Source of the DNA: DASWOJ01 sp964242325
GTDB taxonomy: Bacteria > Pseudomonadota > Alphaproteobacteria > Acetobacterales > Acetobacteraceae
NCBI GenBank assembly: GCA_964242325.1
Contig: CAXTCI010000155.1
Span: 1-12,906, forward strand
DNA length: 12,906 nt
Reading direction: 5' to 3'
Part shown: piece after piece, positions 1-6,329 of the stretch
Position numbering within the stretch: position 1 is the first letter of the stretch
Layout of the letters: every line of letters starts with the position of its first letter
Notes under the pieces: model-generated
The model's database searches: none
The model's input: only the letters and a program-made list of their open reading frames with translations
Told to the model about the DNA's origin: nothing
Made by a program: the position numbers and the translations under genes

Positions 1-366
1 CTCACCCACATCCACGCCTTCACCGCCGCCATGCAGCAGAAGGACCTCGACACGATGCTGACCCACATGGCCGACGACGCGACCTTACGGACCCCGCTCG
101 CCGCCGAGCCTCTCAGGGGCAAGGCGGCGCTCAGGCCGGTCGTCCAGGCCCTCCTGAACGTGGTCGCCAAGTTCGAATTCCAGGAAATCATGCAGGGCCC
201 GGAGCACGTTTCCTCGTTCTTCCGCGTCACGATTGGGCCGGACGAATTGGACGGCATGGACTACTGGCGCCTGAACGAAGCGGGCCTGATCCAGGAAATG
301 ACGGTCCTGTGGCGCCCGTTCCCGGCCATAGCGGCAGTCGTGGACACCTTGAACCGCGCCGCTTAA
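1..366 (+). CDS. SnoaL-like / NTF2-fold protein, 5' end outside the window
   Basis: The reading frame is open from the first base, and the in-frame residues before the first ATG (base 31) read LTHIHAFTAAM. That resembles the first helix of a SnoaL/NTF2-like fold, so the true start is probably upstream and the gene is cut by the window edge. The visible 121 codons end at TAA. Features typical of this small alpha+beta barrel are the early LDTMLTHMADDATLRTPL stretch, a conserved LRGKAAL helix start, and a late MDYWRLNEAGLIQEMTVLWRP strand pair. Such proteins act as small enzymes or ligand-binding proteins, and the substrate cannot be read from the sequence. It converges with the symporter gene to its right. 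The family call is from overall pattern, not from a catalytic motif. Confidence 0.75.
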   Translation, partial: LTHIHAFTAAMQQKDLDTMLTHMADDATLRTPLAAEPLRGKAALRPVVQALLNVVAKFEFQEIMQGPEHVSSFFRVTIGPDELDGMDYWRLNEAGLIQEMTVLWRPFPAIAAVVDTLNRAA

Positions 367-437
367 TGCGGGGCAAACAGGGCTCCCGCAACGCCGGTTG
401 CCTCCGCCGCGTCTGACGCTGCAAGGGGCGGTGCCAT

Positions 438-469
438 GCGGCGGGGAGCCAAGGGCGCTGCCCCGCCGC
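438..469. terminator. GC-rich hairpin between convergent genes
   Basis: Perfect 9-bp arms, GCGGCGGGG at 438-446 and CCCCGCCGC at 461-469, enclose a 14-nt loop. It sits in the 179-bp gap between the end of the SnoaL-like gene and the end of the symporter gene, where a bidirectional terminator would be expected. No T-run follows on either strand, so a factor-independent terminator is uncertain. Confidence 0.35.
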
Positions 470-545
470 TCCCCGGCTCCCGCCCCGGCGTCACGACGGA
501 CGCCAATGGCAGGGCAGCCCGAATGCGGGGCCGCTTCCGCCCGGA

Positions 546-2042
546 TCAGGCCGGCCGCACCGCCCCAGCCCCAGACCCACGCAGCGCCAGGTTCGCCACC
601 GCCGCCACCGCCACGTTCGCCAGCACCGCCAGCAGCCCGACATAGACCGTGTAGCTGGCCCCGCCGATCACGACGGTATGCAGCGGCTTCAATCCGTCCG
701 ACCAGGCGATATAGCTGCCCCCCAGAAACCCGACAGCCCATCCCAGCAGCAGCGCCGGCGCCCGGAACCAGTTGAAAAACAGCCCAAACACCACCGACGG
801 AAAGGTCTGCAAAATCCACAGACCCCCCAGCAACTGCAGGTCCAACGCATATTGAACTGGCGCGAACAGGATGAACAGGAGCGCCCCAAGCTTCACGACC
901 AGGCTGGTCAGCTTCGCCACCTGGGCCTCGCCGGCGTCGGTTACGGCCGGGTTGACATAGGCCTTCCACACGTTGCGCGTGAACAGGTTGGCAGCGCCAA
1001 TGGACATCACCGCCGCCGGCACCAGCGCGCCGATGGCGACGGCCGCAAAGGCGAACCCGGTGAACCAACTCGGGAACAGCACCCGGAACAGCTCCGGCAC
1101 CGTGTCGTTCGGCGTCGCCGGCTTCACCCCGGCCGCATGCGCCATATAGCCCAGCAGGGCGATCAGCCCCAGCAGCAGGGTATAGGCCGGCAGCAGGATG
1201 GCGTTCTTGCGGATCGTATTGGCCGACGCCGACGCGAAAATGCCGGTCAGCGTATGCGGATACATGAACGCCGCCAGCGCCGATCCCAGGGCCAGCGTCG
1301 CATAGGGCCAATACTGCACTGGCTTCAGCACCAGCCCCGACGGCGGCACCGGCGGTTTCTGCGCGAACACCGCCCCTGCCGCGTCGAACACCGCGCCGTA
1401 GCCGCCGAGCTTGTAGGGTATGAACGCCACCGCCACGAGCACCACGACGTAGATCATCAGGTCCTTGACGAACGCGATCAGCGCCGGCGCCCGCAGCCCG
1501 GCGGAATAGGTATATAGCGCCAGGATCGCAAACGCCGCGATCAACGGCAGCTCGCCCGTCAGGCCCAGCGCCTTGATGACGACCTCCATGCCGACAAGCT
1601 GCAGCGCGATATATGGCATCGTGGCCAACAACCCCGTCGCCGCCACCGCAAGCTCCAGCCCGCGCGAGCCATACCGGCCATACACCACGTCCGCCGCGGT
1701 GACATGCCCATGCCGCTGCGCGACCGTCCACAGCCGCGGCATGATGGCAAAGACGATGGGATACACGACAATGGTATAGGGCAGGGCGAAGAACCCCTGC
1801 GCCCCAATGGCGAACACCTGCGCCGGCACGGCAATCACGGTATAAGCGGTGTAGAAGTCGCCGCCGACCAGGAACCAGGTCACCCAGGTGCCGAAATTGC
1901 GTCCGCCCAGCCCCCACTCATCCAGGTGCGCCGGGTCCGCCGGACCGCGGTTCCATCGAGTGGCAGCGAACCCCATGACCGTGACAAGAGCAAAGAAGAA
2001 GATGCAAACGGACAGCGCCGTCCAGTCAACGCCCGCGGTCAC
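546..2042 (-). CDS. Sodium:solute symporter, MctP-like monocarboxylate permease
   Basis: This 498-residue inner-membrane transporter has hydrophobic segments along its whole length, as expected for the 13-helix SSS family (LeuT fold). The N-terminus (WTALSVCIFFFALVTVMGF, then DEWGLGGRNFGTWVTWFLVG at 41-60) and the stretch VMSIGAANLFTRNVWKAYV at 345-363, equivalent to the helix-8 sodium-site region of SSS proteins, match the MctP type. In rhizobia MctP imports lactate, pyruvate and some amino acids. The substrate here is inferred from family resemblance only. The start is GTG (2042), giving MTAGVDWTAL, the expected family N-terminus. It overlaps the stop of the DUF3311 gene by 4 bp (GTGA), so translation is probably coupled. 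The SD-like AAGGGGA at 2049-2055 is 6 nt upstream and belongs to a tandem repeat. The DUF3311-symporter pairing is a known arrangement for this subfamily. Confidence 0.9.
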   Translation of the reverse strand: MTAGVDWTALSVCIFFFALVTVMGFAATRWNRGPADPAHLDEWGLGGRNFGTWVTWFLVGGDFYTAYTVIAVPAQVFAIGAQGFFALPYTIVVYPIVFAIMPRLWTVAQRHGHVTAADVVYGRYGSRGLELAVAATGLLATMPYIALQLVGMEVVIKALGLTGELPLIAAFAILALYTYSAGLRAPALIAFVKDLMIYVVVLVAVAFIPYKLGGYGAVFDAAGAVFAQKPPVPPSGLVLKPVQYWPYATLALGSALAAFMYPHTLTGIFASASANTIRKNAILLPAYTLLLGLIALLGYMAHAAGVKPATPNDTVPELFRVLFPSWFTGFAFAAVAIGALVPAAVMSIGAANLFTRNVWKAYVNPAVTDAGEAQVAKLTSLVVKLGALLFILFAPVQYALDLQLLGGLWILQTFPSVVFGLFFNWFRAPALLLGWAVGFLGGSYIAWSDGLKPLHTVVIGGASYTVYVGLLAVLANVAVAAVANLALRGSGAGAVRPA

Positions 2043-2278
2043 AGACGGTCCCCTTGGACCGGCTTCGGGCGGTCCCCTTGGACCGGCCCCGGACGGTCCC
2101 CACTGTCCCAGTGGTGGCCGCCAGCCCGGTAAACGATCCAGGTCAGCAACGCCGTAATGGGCACCCAGGCCAGCTGATACCAGTAGAAGAACGGAAAGCC
2201 GAACAGGCTAGGTTCTGAGTAATTGTAGAACGGCACCCACAACAGCCCGACAAACGGCAACAACAGCAGAACCCACAT
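2039..2278 (-). CDS. DUF3311 small membrane protein, partner of the symporter
   Basis: This 79-residue protein has two hydrophobic segments, about 2-17 and 31-50, joined by the family signature VPFYNYSEPSLFGFPFFYWYQ (15-35). DUF3311 proteins are usually encoded just before an SSS symporter and are presumed accessory subunits; the mechanism is unknown. I chose ATG 2278 because GGGGAGG lies 9 nt upstream and because a likely promoter (2328-2356) overlaps the longer alternative start at 2356. The C-terminal tail from about residue 58 is unusual. It consists of octapeptide units of the GDRPGPVQ / GDRPKPVQ type ending GDRL, made by a 24-bp DNA tandem repeat. I infer that the tail is a late addition from repeat spread, not part of the folded family domain. 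The stop codon overlaps the symporter GTG. Confidence 0.85.
   Translation of the reverse strand: MWVLLLLPFVGLLWVPFYNYSEPSLFGFPFFYWYQLAWVPITALLTWIVYRAGGHHWDSGDRPGPVQGDRPKPVQGDRL
2046..2114. repeat. 24-bp tandem palindromic repeat inside the DUF3311 tail
   Basis: Two identical 17-bp units, CGGTCCCCTTGGACCGG, lie at 2046-2062 and 2070-2086. A diverged third copy starts at 2094, giving an exact 24-bp period. Each unit is itself an inverted repeat (GGTCC / GGACC around CCTT). The third copy runs into another perfect palindrome, CCACTG at 2100-2105 and CAGTGG at 2109-2114 with a 3-nt loop. On the minus strand each unit reads CCAAGGGGACCG. The unit nearest the symporter therefore supplies AAGGGGA as its Shine-Dalgarno sequence. 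The period is a multiple of three, so copies are added without shifting the frame. Confidence 0.85.
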
Positions 2279-2327
2279 CAGGCACGCCCTCCCCAGGACC
2301 CAGGGCAGGACCCGCCCCTGTAGGAGC

Positions 2328-2356
2328 GTTATGCTGATGTTAAAACAATGTGGCAA
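2328..2356 (-). promoter_or_regulatory. Candidate sigma70-type promoter of the DUF3311-symporter operon
   Basis: On the minus strand TTGCCA (2351-2356; 5 of 6 to TTGACA) is followed by exactly 17 nt and then CATAAC (2328-2333; 4 of 6 to TATAAT). Transcription would begin near 2321, leaving a leader of about 40 nt before the ATG at 2278. This is one of the few AT-richer spots in the region. It is a sequence match only. Confidence 0.5.
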
Positions 2357-2370
2357 GAAGCCCCAAGCCG

Positions 2371-2515
2371 CTCCCTCTCCCTCCGGGAGAGGGCCGGGAT
2401 GAGGGGGCGTCCAGTGCTAACCCCAGCCAGTGCGAACCCCTGGCCGACAAACACCAAACACTCCCCCTAACGGCAGCTAGGACCTTTCCCAGCCCTCTCC
2501 CAAACGGAAAGGAAG
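2371..2515. repeat. REP-like inverted-repeat element, copy A
   Basis: The left end holds a perfect hairpin with 9-bp arms (CCCTCTCCC at 2373-2381, GGGAGAGGG at 2385-2393, loop TCC), followed by GGGATGAGGGGG. The right end holds CCCTCTCCC then AAACGGAAAGGAAG, ending at 2515. The G-rich left part can pair with the C-rich right part, so the whole block can fold on itself. A related block lies at 6330-6468. In between, a 14-bp unit CCAGTGCTAACCCC (2411-2424) recurs with one change at 2427-2440. From memory, the CCCTCACCC / CCCTCTCCC style is a widely dispersed proteobacterial intergenic repeat. The right end is 11 bp past the stop of the secreted-protein gene, so it may serve as that gene's 3' end or terminator. 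Confidence 0.7.
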
Positions 2516-2526
2516 AAGTAGACCCC

Positions 2527-2862
2527 TTACCGCCCAGCAGTCATCAGCGGAACCGCCGGATGCAACTGCACATACGCCAGGCTGCCCTGCTCAGCCCCGC
2601 GAGGCAGCGAGTTCGCAGGCTGAACGGATGCCTCGCTGCCAGTCTCCGGAACGAGGTTGCTCGCAAACACGCCAAGGAACGAGCCGGGACGGTTGGCAAC
2701 GACCGGATACTGGGACGATCCGGTATCCGGCACCTCGGTGGCCGTCATGGTCGTCACGCCCGGGGTATGCAGCGCGAAAATGTCGCCAGTACCTTCGCCG
2801 GCCAGCGCGGGCAGGGCGCTCAGGCTAAGCAGCGTAGCGGCGGCAATCAAAATGTTCTTCAT
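2527..2862 (-). CDS. Small secreted protein of unknown function
   Basis: This is a 111-residue protein. The N-terminus MKNILIAAATLLSLSALPALA is a clear Sec signal peptide with a likely cleavage after ALA (residue 21), leaving a mature protein of about 90 residues in the periplasm or outside. The mature part has no cysteine and no further hydrophobic helix, is rich in Thr, Ser, Pro, Val and Gly, and looks poorly structured (for example VTTMTATEVPDTGSSQYPVV at 36-55). I do not recognise a family. ATG 2862 is chosen because AAGGAGA sits 6 nt upstream and the signal peptide starts there; upstream in-frame codons encode an arginine-rich non-signal stretch. The gene stands between the LysR gene and REP-like copy A. 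A hairpin and a possible promoter lie in its upstream gap. Confidence 0.75.
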   Translation of the reverse strand: MKNILIAAATLLSLSALPALAGEGTGDIFALHTPGVTTMTATEVPDTGSSQYPVVANRPGSFLGVFASNLVPETGSEASVQPANSLPRGAEQGSLAYVQLHPAVPLMTAGR

Positions 2863-2925
2863 GGTATCTCTCCTTGTGCAGGAGGTCCGTCGGGATAGGC
2901 GGGCCAAAATCCTGTCTCGGCGGCA

Positions 2926-2953
2926 GCCTCCCCAGCCCGCAGGCTGGGGAGGC
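2926..2953. repeat. Perfect 12-bp-arm hairpin between LysR gene and secreted-protein gene
   Basis: GCCTCCCCAGCC (2926-2937) and GGCTGGGGAGGC (2942-2953) are exact inverted repeats around a CGCA loop. It lies 63 bp upstream of the secreted-protein ATG and about 100 bp past the LysR stop. It could terminate lysR transcription, or it could form part of the leader of the secreted-protein gene if the promoter at 2969-2996 is real. The nearest T-run on the minus strand (TTTT, 2907-2910) is about 15 nt away, which is too far for a classic intrinsic terminator. Such GC-rich palindromes are often dispersed repeats. Confidence 0.6.
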
Positions 2954-2968
2954 GTCACCGTCGCCGCA

Positions 2969-2996
2969 ATAATTGGTCCCACCCGTAGCCATGCAA
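2969..2996 (-). promoter_or_regulatory. Possible promoter of the secreted-protein gene
   Basis: On the minus strand TTGCAT (2991-2996) is followed by 16 nt and AATTAT (2969-2974), a 3 of 6 and 4 of 6 match to sigma70 boxes. It stands in an unusually AT-rich spot for this window. If used, the transcript would begin just before the 2926-2953 hairpin. This is a weak call. Confidence 0.3.
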
Positions 2997-3050
2997 AATG
3001 CTGCACCTGCGAACAACATCTATGCGTAGAAGTATGAGCAGAATGCGACG

Positions 3051-3965
3051 TCAGGCCGCCCCGTAGGAGGAGATCGCCGGGTCCAGCCGGAACTCGTCCG
3101 CGAAGAAGTCGATCACCGCCCGGGTGCGCGGCGCCAGGTGCCGCCGGGTGGGATACACGGCATGGATCGGCACCTGACCCGCACGGTATCCGCCCAGCAC
3201 CGTCTCCACCTGCCCTGTCGCCACGTCATCGCCGAACATCCAGGACGGCGACAGCGACAGGCCCAAGCCGCCCAGCACCGCCTCTCGCACGGCCTCGCTG
3301 CTGTCGGTGCGGAACCGGCCCTCGACATGCACCGACACCTCCCCGTCCGGCCCGTCGAAGCTCCAATCGTGCGGCGTGGCGAGCTGCAGGAAGATGATGC
3401 AGGCGTGGGCGCCCAGGTCGGCCGGATGCTGCGGCATGCCGCTCCGTGCGAGGTACTCGCGCGAGGCAAACACCTGCCGCGGCGAGGAACCGATCCGCCG
3501 GGCCACCAGGCCAGCATCGGTAACCTGTCCCGCGCGGATCGCCAGGTCTATGCCGCCCGCGATCAGGTCGGACGTGAAGTCCGACATCTGCAGCTCGACC
3601 AGCAGCTCGGGATGCCGGTCCAGCAGGCGGCCGATCAGCGGCGCGACATGCAGCCGGCCAAAGCTCGCCGGGGTGGAGATGCGGACCAGGCCCGACACGG
3701 AGGGATGGCCGCGGCCCACGGCGGCCTCCGCCTCCTCCACGCAGTCCAGCACCCGGCGCGCGTGGTCCAGCAGCACCCGCCCTTCTTCCGTCAGCGTCAG
3801 GCTGCGCGTGGTCCGCTGGATCAGCCGGGCGCCCAGGTGTTCCTCCAGCGCGGACACCTGGCGCGACACCGCCGGCTGCGTCGCGCCCATCTCCCGCGCA
3901 ACGGCGGAAAACGAGCCGCTTTCGGCGACGCGGACATAGGTGCGGAAGGCGGCGAGAAGGTCCAT
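3051..3965 (-). CDS. LysR-family transcriptional regulator
   Basis: This 304-residue protein has the normal length for LysR regulators. Residues 1-60 form the winged helix-turn-helix, with typical landmarks FRTYVRVAESGSFSAVAREM (7-26), the recognition helix TQPAVSRQVSALEEHLG (29-45) and RTTRSLTLTEEG (51-62). A linker helix follows (to about 85), then the periplasmic-binding-protein-like effector domain (about 90-295) beginning VSGLVRISTPASFGRL. The style resembles the CrgA/DhcR-like branch. It is divergent from the peroxiredoxin-like gene with a gap of about 117 bp, the usual layout when a LysR protein controls its neighbour, so regulation of that gene is inferred. ATG 3965 gives the canonical N-terminus; its Shine-Dalgarno sequence (CAGG) is weak. 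The effector is unknown. Confidence 0.92.
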   Translation of the reverse strand: MDLLAAFRTYVRVAESGSFSAVAREMGATQPAVSRQVSALEEHLGARLIQRTTRSLTLTEEGRVLLDHARRVLDCVEEAEAAVGRGHPSVSGLVRISTPASFGRLHVAPLIGRLLDRHPELLVELQMSDFTSDLIAGGIDLAIRAGQVTDAGLVARRIGSSPRQVFASREYLARSGMPQHPADLGAHACIIFLQLATPHDWSFDGPDGEVSVHVEGRFRTDSSEAVREAVLGGLGLSLSPSWMFGDDVATGQVETVLGGYRAGQVPIHAVYPTRRHLAPRTRAVIDFFADEFRLDPAISSYGAA

Positions 3966-3981
3966 TCAACCTGCGTGCTGG

Positions 3982-4031
3982 ATACCATGCCCGGAGGTAT
4001 GGATGTTATCGTCCGATGCGGCTTATCATCC
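3982..4031. promoter_or_regulatory. Candidate LysR operator in the divergent gap
   Basis: The gap between the LysR gene and the peroxiredoxin-like gene contains dyads in series. ATACC (3982-3986) pairs with GGTAT (3996-4000), and GGATG (4001-4005) pairs with CATCC (4027-4031). A T-N11-A match is present (T3983, A3995) but is not centred on the dyad. LysR proteins usually bind such a site in the divergent region. Short dyads arise easily by chance, so this is only a candidate. Confidence 0.35.
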
Positions 4032-4082
4032 CTGGGCGGCCGGGCCACCTGCCGATAAATGCATCCCAGGGTCGAGGTGCCC

Positions 4083-4793
4083 ATGAACCAGCAATTGCAG
4101 GATGGCCTTTCACTCCGGTCGAAGGTCCGGCGCAAGCCGTCCTTGGCCGAGCAGCTTACAACGTTCAAGGCCACGATGCTGGCCCGGATGACGCCAGACG
4201 ACGCCGACGTGATACGCCGGTCCGAGGCAGCATGGGCCACCGCCGCCCCCGGTATGCTGCGGGTCGGCGACACGGCGCCCGATTTCACCCTGCCGGACCA
4301 GCATGGCCGGGCGATACGTCTGCGCGACCGCCTGGCGCTCGGGCCTGTCGCGGTGCTGTTCATCCGCGGCGGCTGGTGCCCATTCTGCACGATACACCTG
4401 CGAGCCTGGGCGGAAGCCCTTCCGGCATTGCAGGACGCCGGCGGCGACCTGCTCGCGATCTCGCCGCAGCCAGTGCCAGCCTGCGGCAACGTGGCCGAGC
4501 GCGACTTGCTGGCCTACCCCGTCCTGTCCGACCGCAACGGCGCAGTCGCCGCGGCATTCGGCGTGGGCTGGGACGTGCCGGAATTTGCCCGGCCCTTATA
4601 CCTTCGGCTCGGCCACGACTTGCCGGTCCTGAACGGCGACGGAAGCTGGCGGGCTCCCTTGCCAGGGGTCTTCGTCCTCGACCGCGACGGACGGATCACC
4701 CTCGTCCATACCGACCGGGCCGTGGCCCGGCGGCTAGACCCCTCGGCTGTGATTGCCGCGGTACAGGCAATCGGGGCAGCCGACGCCACCTAA
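4083..4793 (+). CDS. Peroxiredoxin-like AhpC/TSA-family protein
   Basis: This 236-residue cytoplasmic protein has a thioredoxin fold. A helical N-terminal extension (1-57) precedes VGDTAPDFTLPDQHG (61-75) and the active-site strand-helix RGGWCPFCTIHLRAW (95-109), with Cys99 as the likely peroxidatic residue and Cys102 three residues on. A third cysteine is Cys134. The segment LPGVFVLDRDGRITLVHTD (193-211) is the usual C-terminal strand pair. Family members reduce peroxides or act as thiol oxidoreductases; the exact substrate is not visible. CPFC, rather than the PxxxT/SxxC of classical peroxiredoxins, places it in the peroxiredoxin-like subgroup. ATG 4083 has GAGG 5 nt upstream; an in-frame ATG at 4059 has no good site. 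It is divergent from the LysR gene and followed after 17 bp by a DUF1275 gene, probably on one transcript. Confidence 0.88.
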   Translation: MNQQLQDGLSLRSKVRRKPSLAEQLTTFKATMLARMTPDDADVIRRSEAAWATAAPGMLRVGDTAPDFTLPDQHGRAIRLRDRLALGPVAVLFIRGGWCPFCTIHLRAWAEALPALQDAGGDLLAISPQPVPACGNVAERDLLAYPVLSDRNGAVAAAFGVGWDVPEFARPLYLRLGHDLPVLNGDGSWRAPLPGVFVLDRDGRITLVHTDRAVARRLDPSAVIAAVQAIGAADAT

Positions 4794-4810
4794 GCGATGT
4801 AACGATAGGA

Positions 4811-5548
4811 ATGGCAGGAACAACGAAGGCAGGCCGACCATCTGCCGGGGCGTTCCTCGCCGCAGCGGGGCTGGCAGGGACCGCCGGCTGGGTAGACGCC
4901 ATCGCCTGGATGGGGCTGCACGCCTTCGTCGCCAACATGACGGGCACGGTCGTCCTCCTGGGCCTGTCCGCCGCCGAGCTGGACGGAGCCGGCATGGCCC
5001 GGCAAGCGCTGACGATCCTGGCATTCCTCATCGGCGTCGTCCTGTCCCGGCTGCTGCGGCGCCTGCGCCAAGGTCCGGCGCCGTGCTATGCCGCCGCCGC
5101 CGTGGCAGTGCTGGCCTGCATCGGGATCGAAGGAGCCGGCCAGCCCGAGGTATGCCTGCTGGCCGTAGCGATGGGTCTACAGAATGCGGCAGCCACGGTG
5201 TTCGGCGGGGTCGGGCTGAACACCGTGTTCCTGACCGGCAACATACAGCGCCTAGGCGAGACCCTGGCCGATCCCGCCAAGCCCGGCATGTCCCGCCGCT
5301 TCGCCGCCGCCCTGGTGCCGGCGGCGCTGCTGACCTACGCCGCGGGCGCTGCCGGCGGCGGGCTGGCGATGCGTCACCTGGTCCAGCCGCTGCTGCCGGC
5401 CGTCCTGGCCCTGGCGGCGGCCTTCATCATCGCCCTTCTGCACGCCCGGACCAGCCGACCGATGGCGACGTCCACCCCCGGCGCGGCCTCGCCAACGCTC
5501 GCCCCCGTCACAGCAGACGCGCCAACCGGTCGAACTCCGCCACGCTGA
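4811..5548 (+). CDS. DUF1275 (YoaK-like) membrane protein
   Basis: This 245-residue inner-membrane protein has about six hydrophobic segments. Family landmarks are AGWVDAIAW (25-33), FVANMTGTVVLLG (39-51) and, later, GLQNAAATVFGGVGLNTVFLTGNIQRLGETL. This matches the DUF1275/YoaK family, whose function is not established. The start at ATG 4811 is the only one that keeps the first membrane segment; its upstream TAGGA abuts the ATG with almost no spacing, so translation may depend on the peroxiredoxin-like gene 17 bp before. The hydrophilic C-terminal tail (about 33 residues, rich in Ala, Pro and Thr) runs into rsmA from the other side: the last 41 bp overlap the end of rsmA tail-to-tail. Confidence 0.85.
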   Translation: MAGTTKAGRPSAGAFLAAAGLAGTAGWVDAIAWMGLHAFVANMTGTVVLLGLSAAELDGAGMARQALTILAFLIGVVLSRLLRRLRQGPAPCYAAAAVAVLACIGIEGAGQPEVCLLAVAMGLQNAAATVFGGVGLNTVFLTGNIQRLGETLADPAKPGMSRRFAAALVPAALLTYAAGAAGGGLAMRHLVQPLLPAVLALAAAFIIALLHARTSRPMATSTPGAASPTLAPVTADAPTGRTPPR

Positions 5549-6314
5549 GCGTTTCCGCCCGCCGCTCCCCCGCGATGCCGGCCCGCTCCAGCAGCGCCTC
5601 GCCGCCGAGCGACCGCAGGGCACCCCGCAGCATCTTGCGCCGCTGGCCAAAGGCGGCAGCCGTCAGCCGCTCCATGGTGGCAAACAGCTCCGGGGACGGC
5701 TGCTCCGGATGGGGCTGCAGGCCGACCACGGCCGACCACACCTTAGGTGGCGGCGTAAAGGCGGCCGGCGGCAGGCGCATCAGCAGCGAAGTGCGGCAGG
5801 TCCACCCCGCAAGCACGGACAGCCGGCCATAGGCATCGGTATCCGGCGCCGCGGCGATACGCTCCGCCACCTCCAACTGGAACATCAGCGTCATCCGCTC
5901 CCACTGCCCGGCCTGGCGCAGCCAGCCGATCAGCAGCGGCGTCGCAACATTGTACGGCAGGTTGGCCGTGATCACCCGCGGCGCCGGCACCAGCGCAGCC
6001 AGGTCCAGCCGTGTCGCATCCGCATCCAGCACCCGTAGGCGGCCGGGATAGGACTGGGCCAGCTCCTCGATGGCCTCGATGGCACGCGCATCCACCTCCA
6101 CCGCCAGCACCCCGGCGGCGTCGGTCTCCAGCAACGCGCGCGTCAGCCCACCAGGACCAGGGCCGACCTCCACGACGTTGCGCCCAGCCATATCTCCGGC
6201 TTCCCGCGCAATGCGGGCCGTCAGGTTGGCGTCGAGCAGGAAGTGTTGCCCCAGCTTCCGCCGGGCATCCAACCCATGCCGAGCAATGACCTCACGAAGC
6301 GGCGGAAGGGTCAA
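5508..6314 (-). CDS. rsmA: 16S rRNA (adenine1518-N6/adenine1519-N6)-dimethyltransferase
   Basis: RsmA (KsgA), 268 residues and full length, uses SAM to dimethylate two adjacent adenines in the 3' hairpin of 16S rRNA during late small-subunit assembly. Visible motifs are KLGQHFLLD (20-28), the SAM loop VVEVGPGPGGLT (47-58), the catalytic NLPYNV (118-123), FQLEVAERI (145-153), AFTPPPKVWSAVV (185-197) and AFGQRRKMLR (221-230). The start codon is TTG at 6312-6314; no ATG or GTG gives a complete N-terminus. The purine run GGAGAAGGA that could act as Shine-Dalgarno lies about 12 nt upstream and belongs to REP-like copy B. The gene follows surA on the same strand with no pdxA between them. Its end overlaps the DUF1275 gene. 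Confidence 0.96.
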   Translation of the reverse strand: MTLPPLREVIARHGLDARRKLGQHFLLDANLTARIAREAGDMAGRNVVEVGPGPGGLTRALLETDAAGVLAVEVDARAIEAIEELAQSYPGRLRVLDADATRLDLAALVPAPRVITANLPYNVATPLLIGWLRQAGQWERMTLMFQLEVAERIAAAPDTDAYGRLSVLAGWTCRTSLLMRLPPAAFTPPPKVWSAVVGLQPHPEQPSPELFATMERLTAAAFGQRRKMLRGALRSLGGEALLERAGIAGERRAETLSVAEFDRLARLL

Positions 6315-6329
6315 AACAGCGTGCCGTCC

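Noticed and set aside
85..1917. 610-codon minus-strand frame overlapping the symporter gene
   Set aside because: Shadow of the symporter in another frame. The translation is Arg/Gly/Ala-rich with no fold, and it also runs across the SnoaL-like gene.
2279..2356. Longer DUF3311 start giving 105 residues
   Set aside because: The extra 26 residues overlap a good promoter match and the internal ATG at 2278 has GGGGAGG at suitable spacing.
2371..2515. CRISPR array or insertion sequence at the repeat elements
   Set aside because: No regularly spaced repeat-spacer pattern, no transposase and no target-site duplication. The structure fits a REP-like palindromic element.
2350..2898. 182-codon plus-strand frame over copy A and the secreted-protein gene
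   Set aside because: It crosses a repeat element and a well-supported minus-strand gene, and its composition is not protein-like.
4016..5548. 510-codon plus-strand frame covering the peroxiredoxin-like and DUF1275 genes
   Set aside because: Only its last 245 codons are the real DUF1275 protein. The first part is out of frame with the peroxiredoxin-like gene and has shadow composition, so it is not a fusion.
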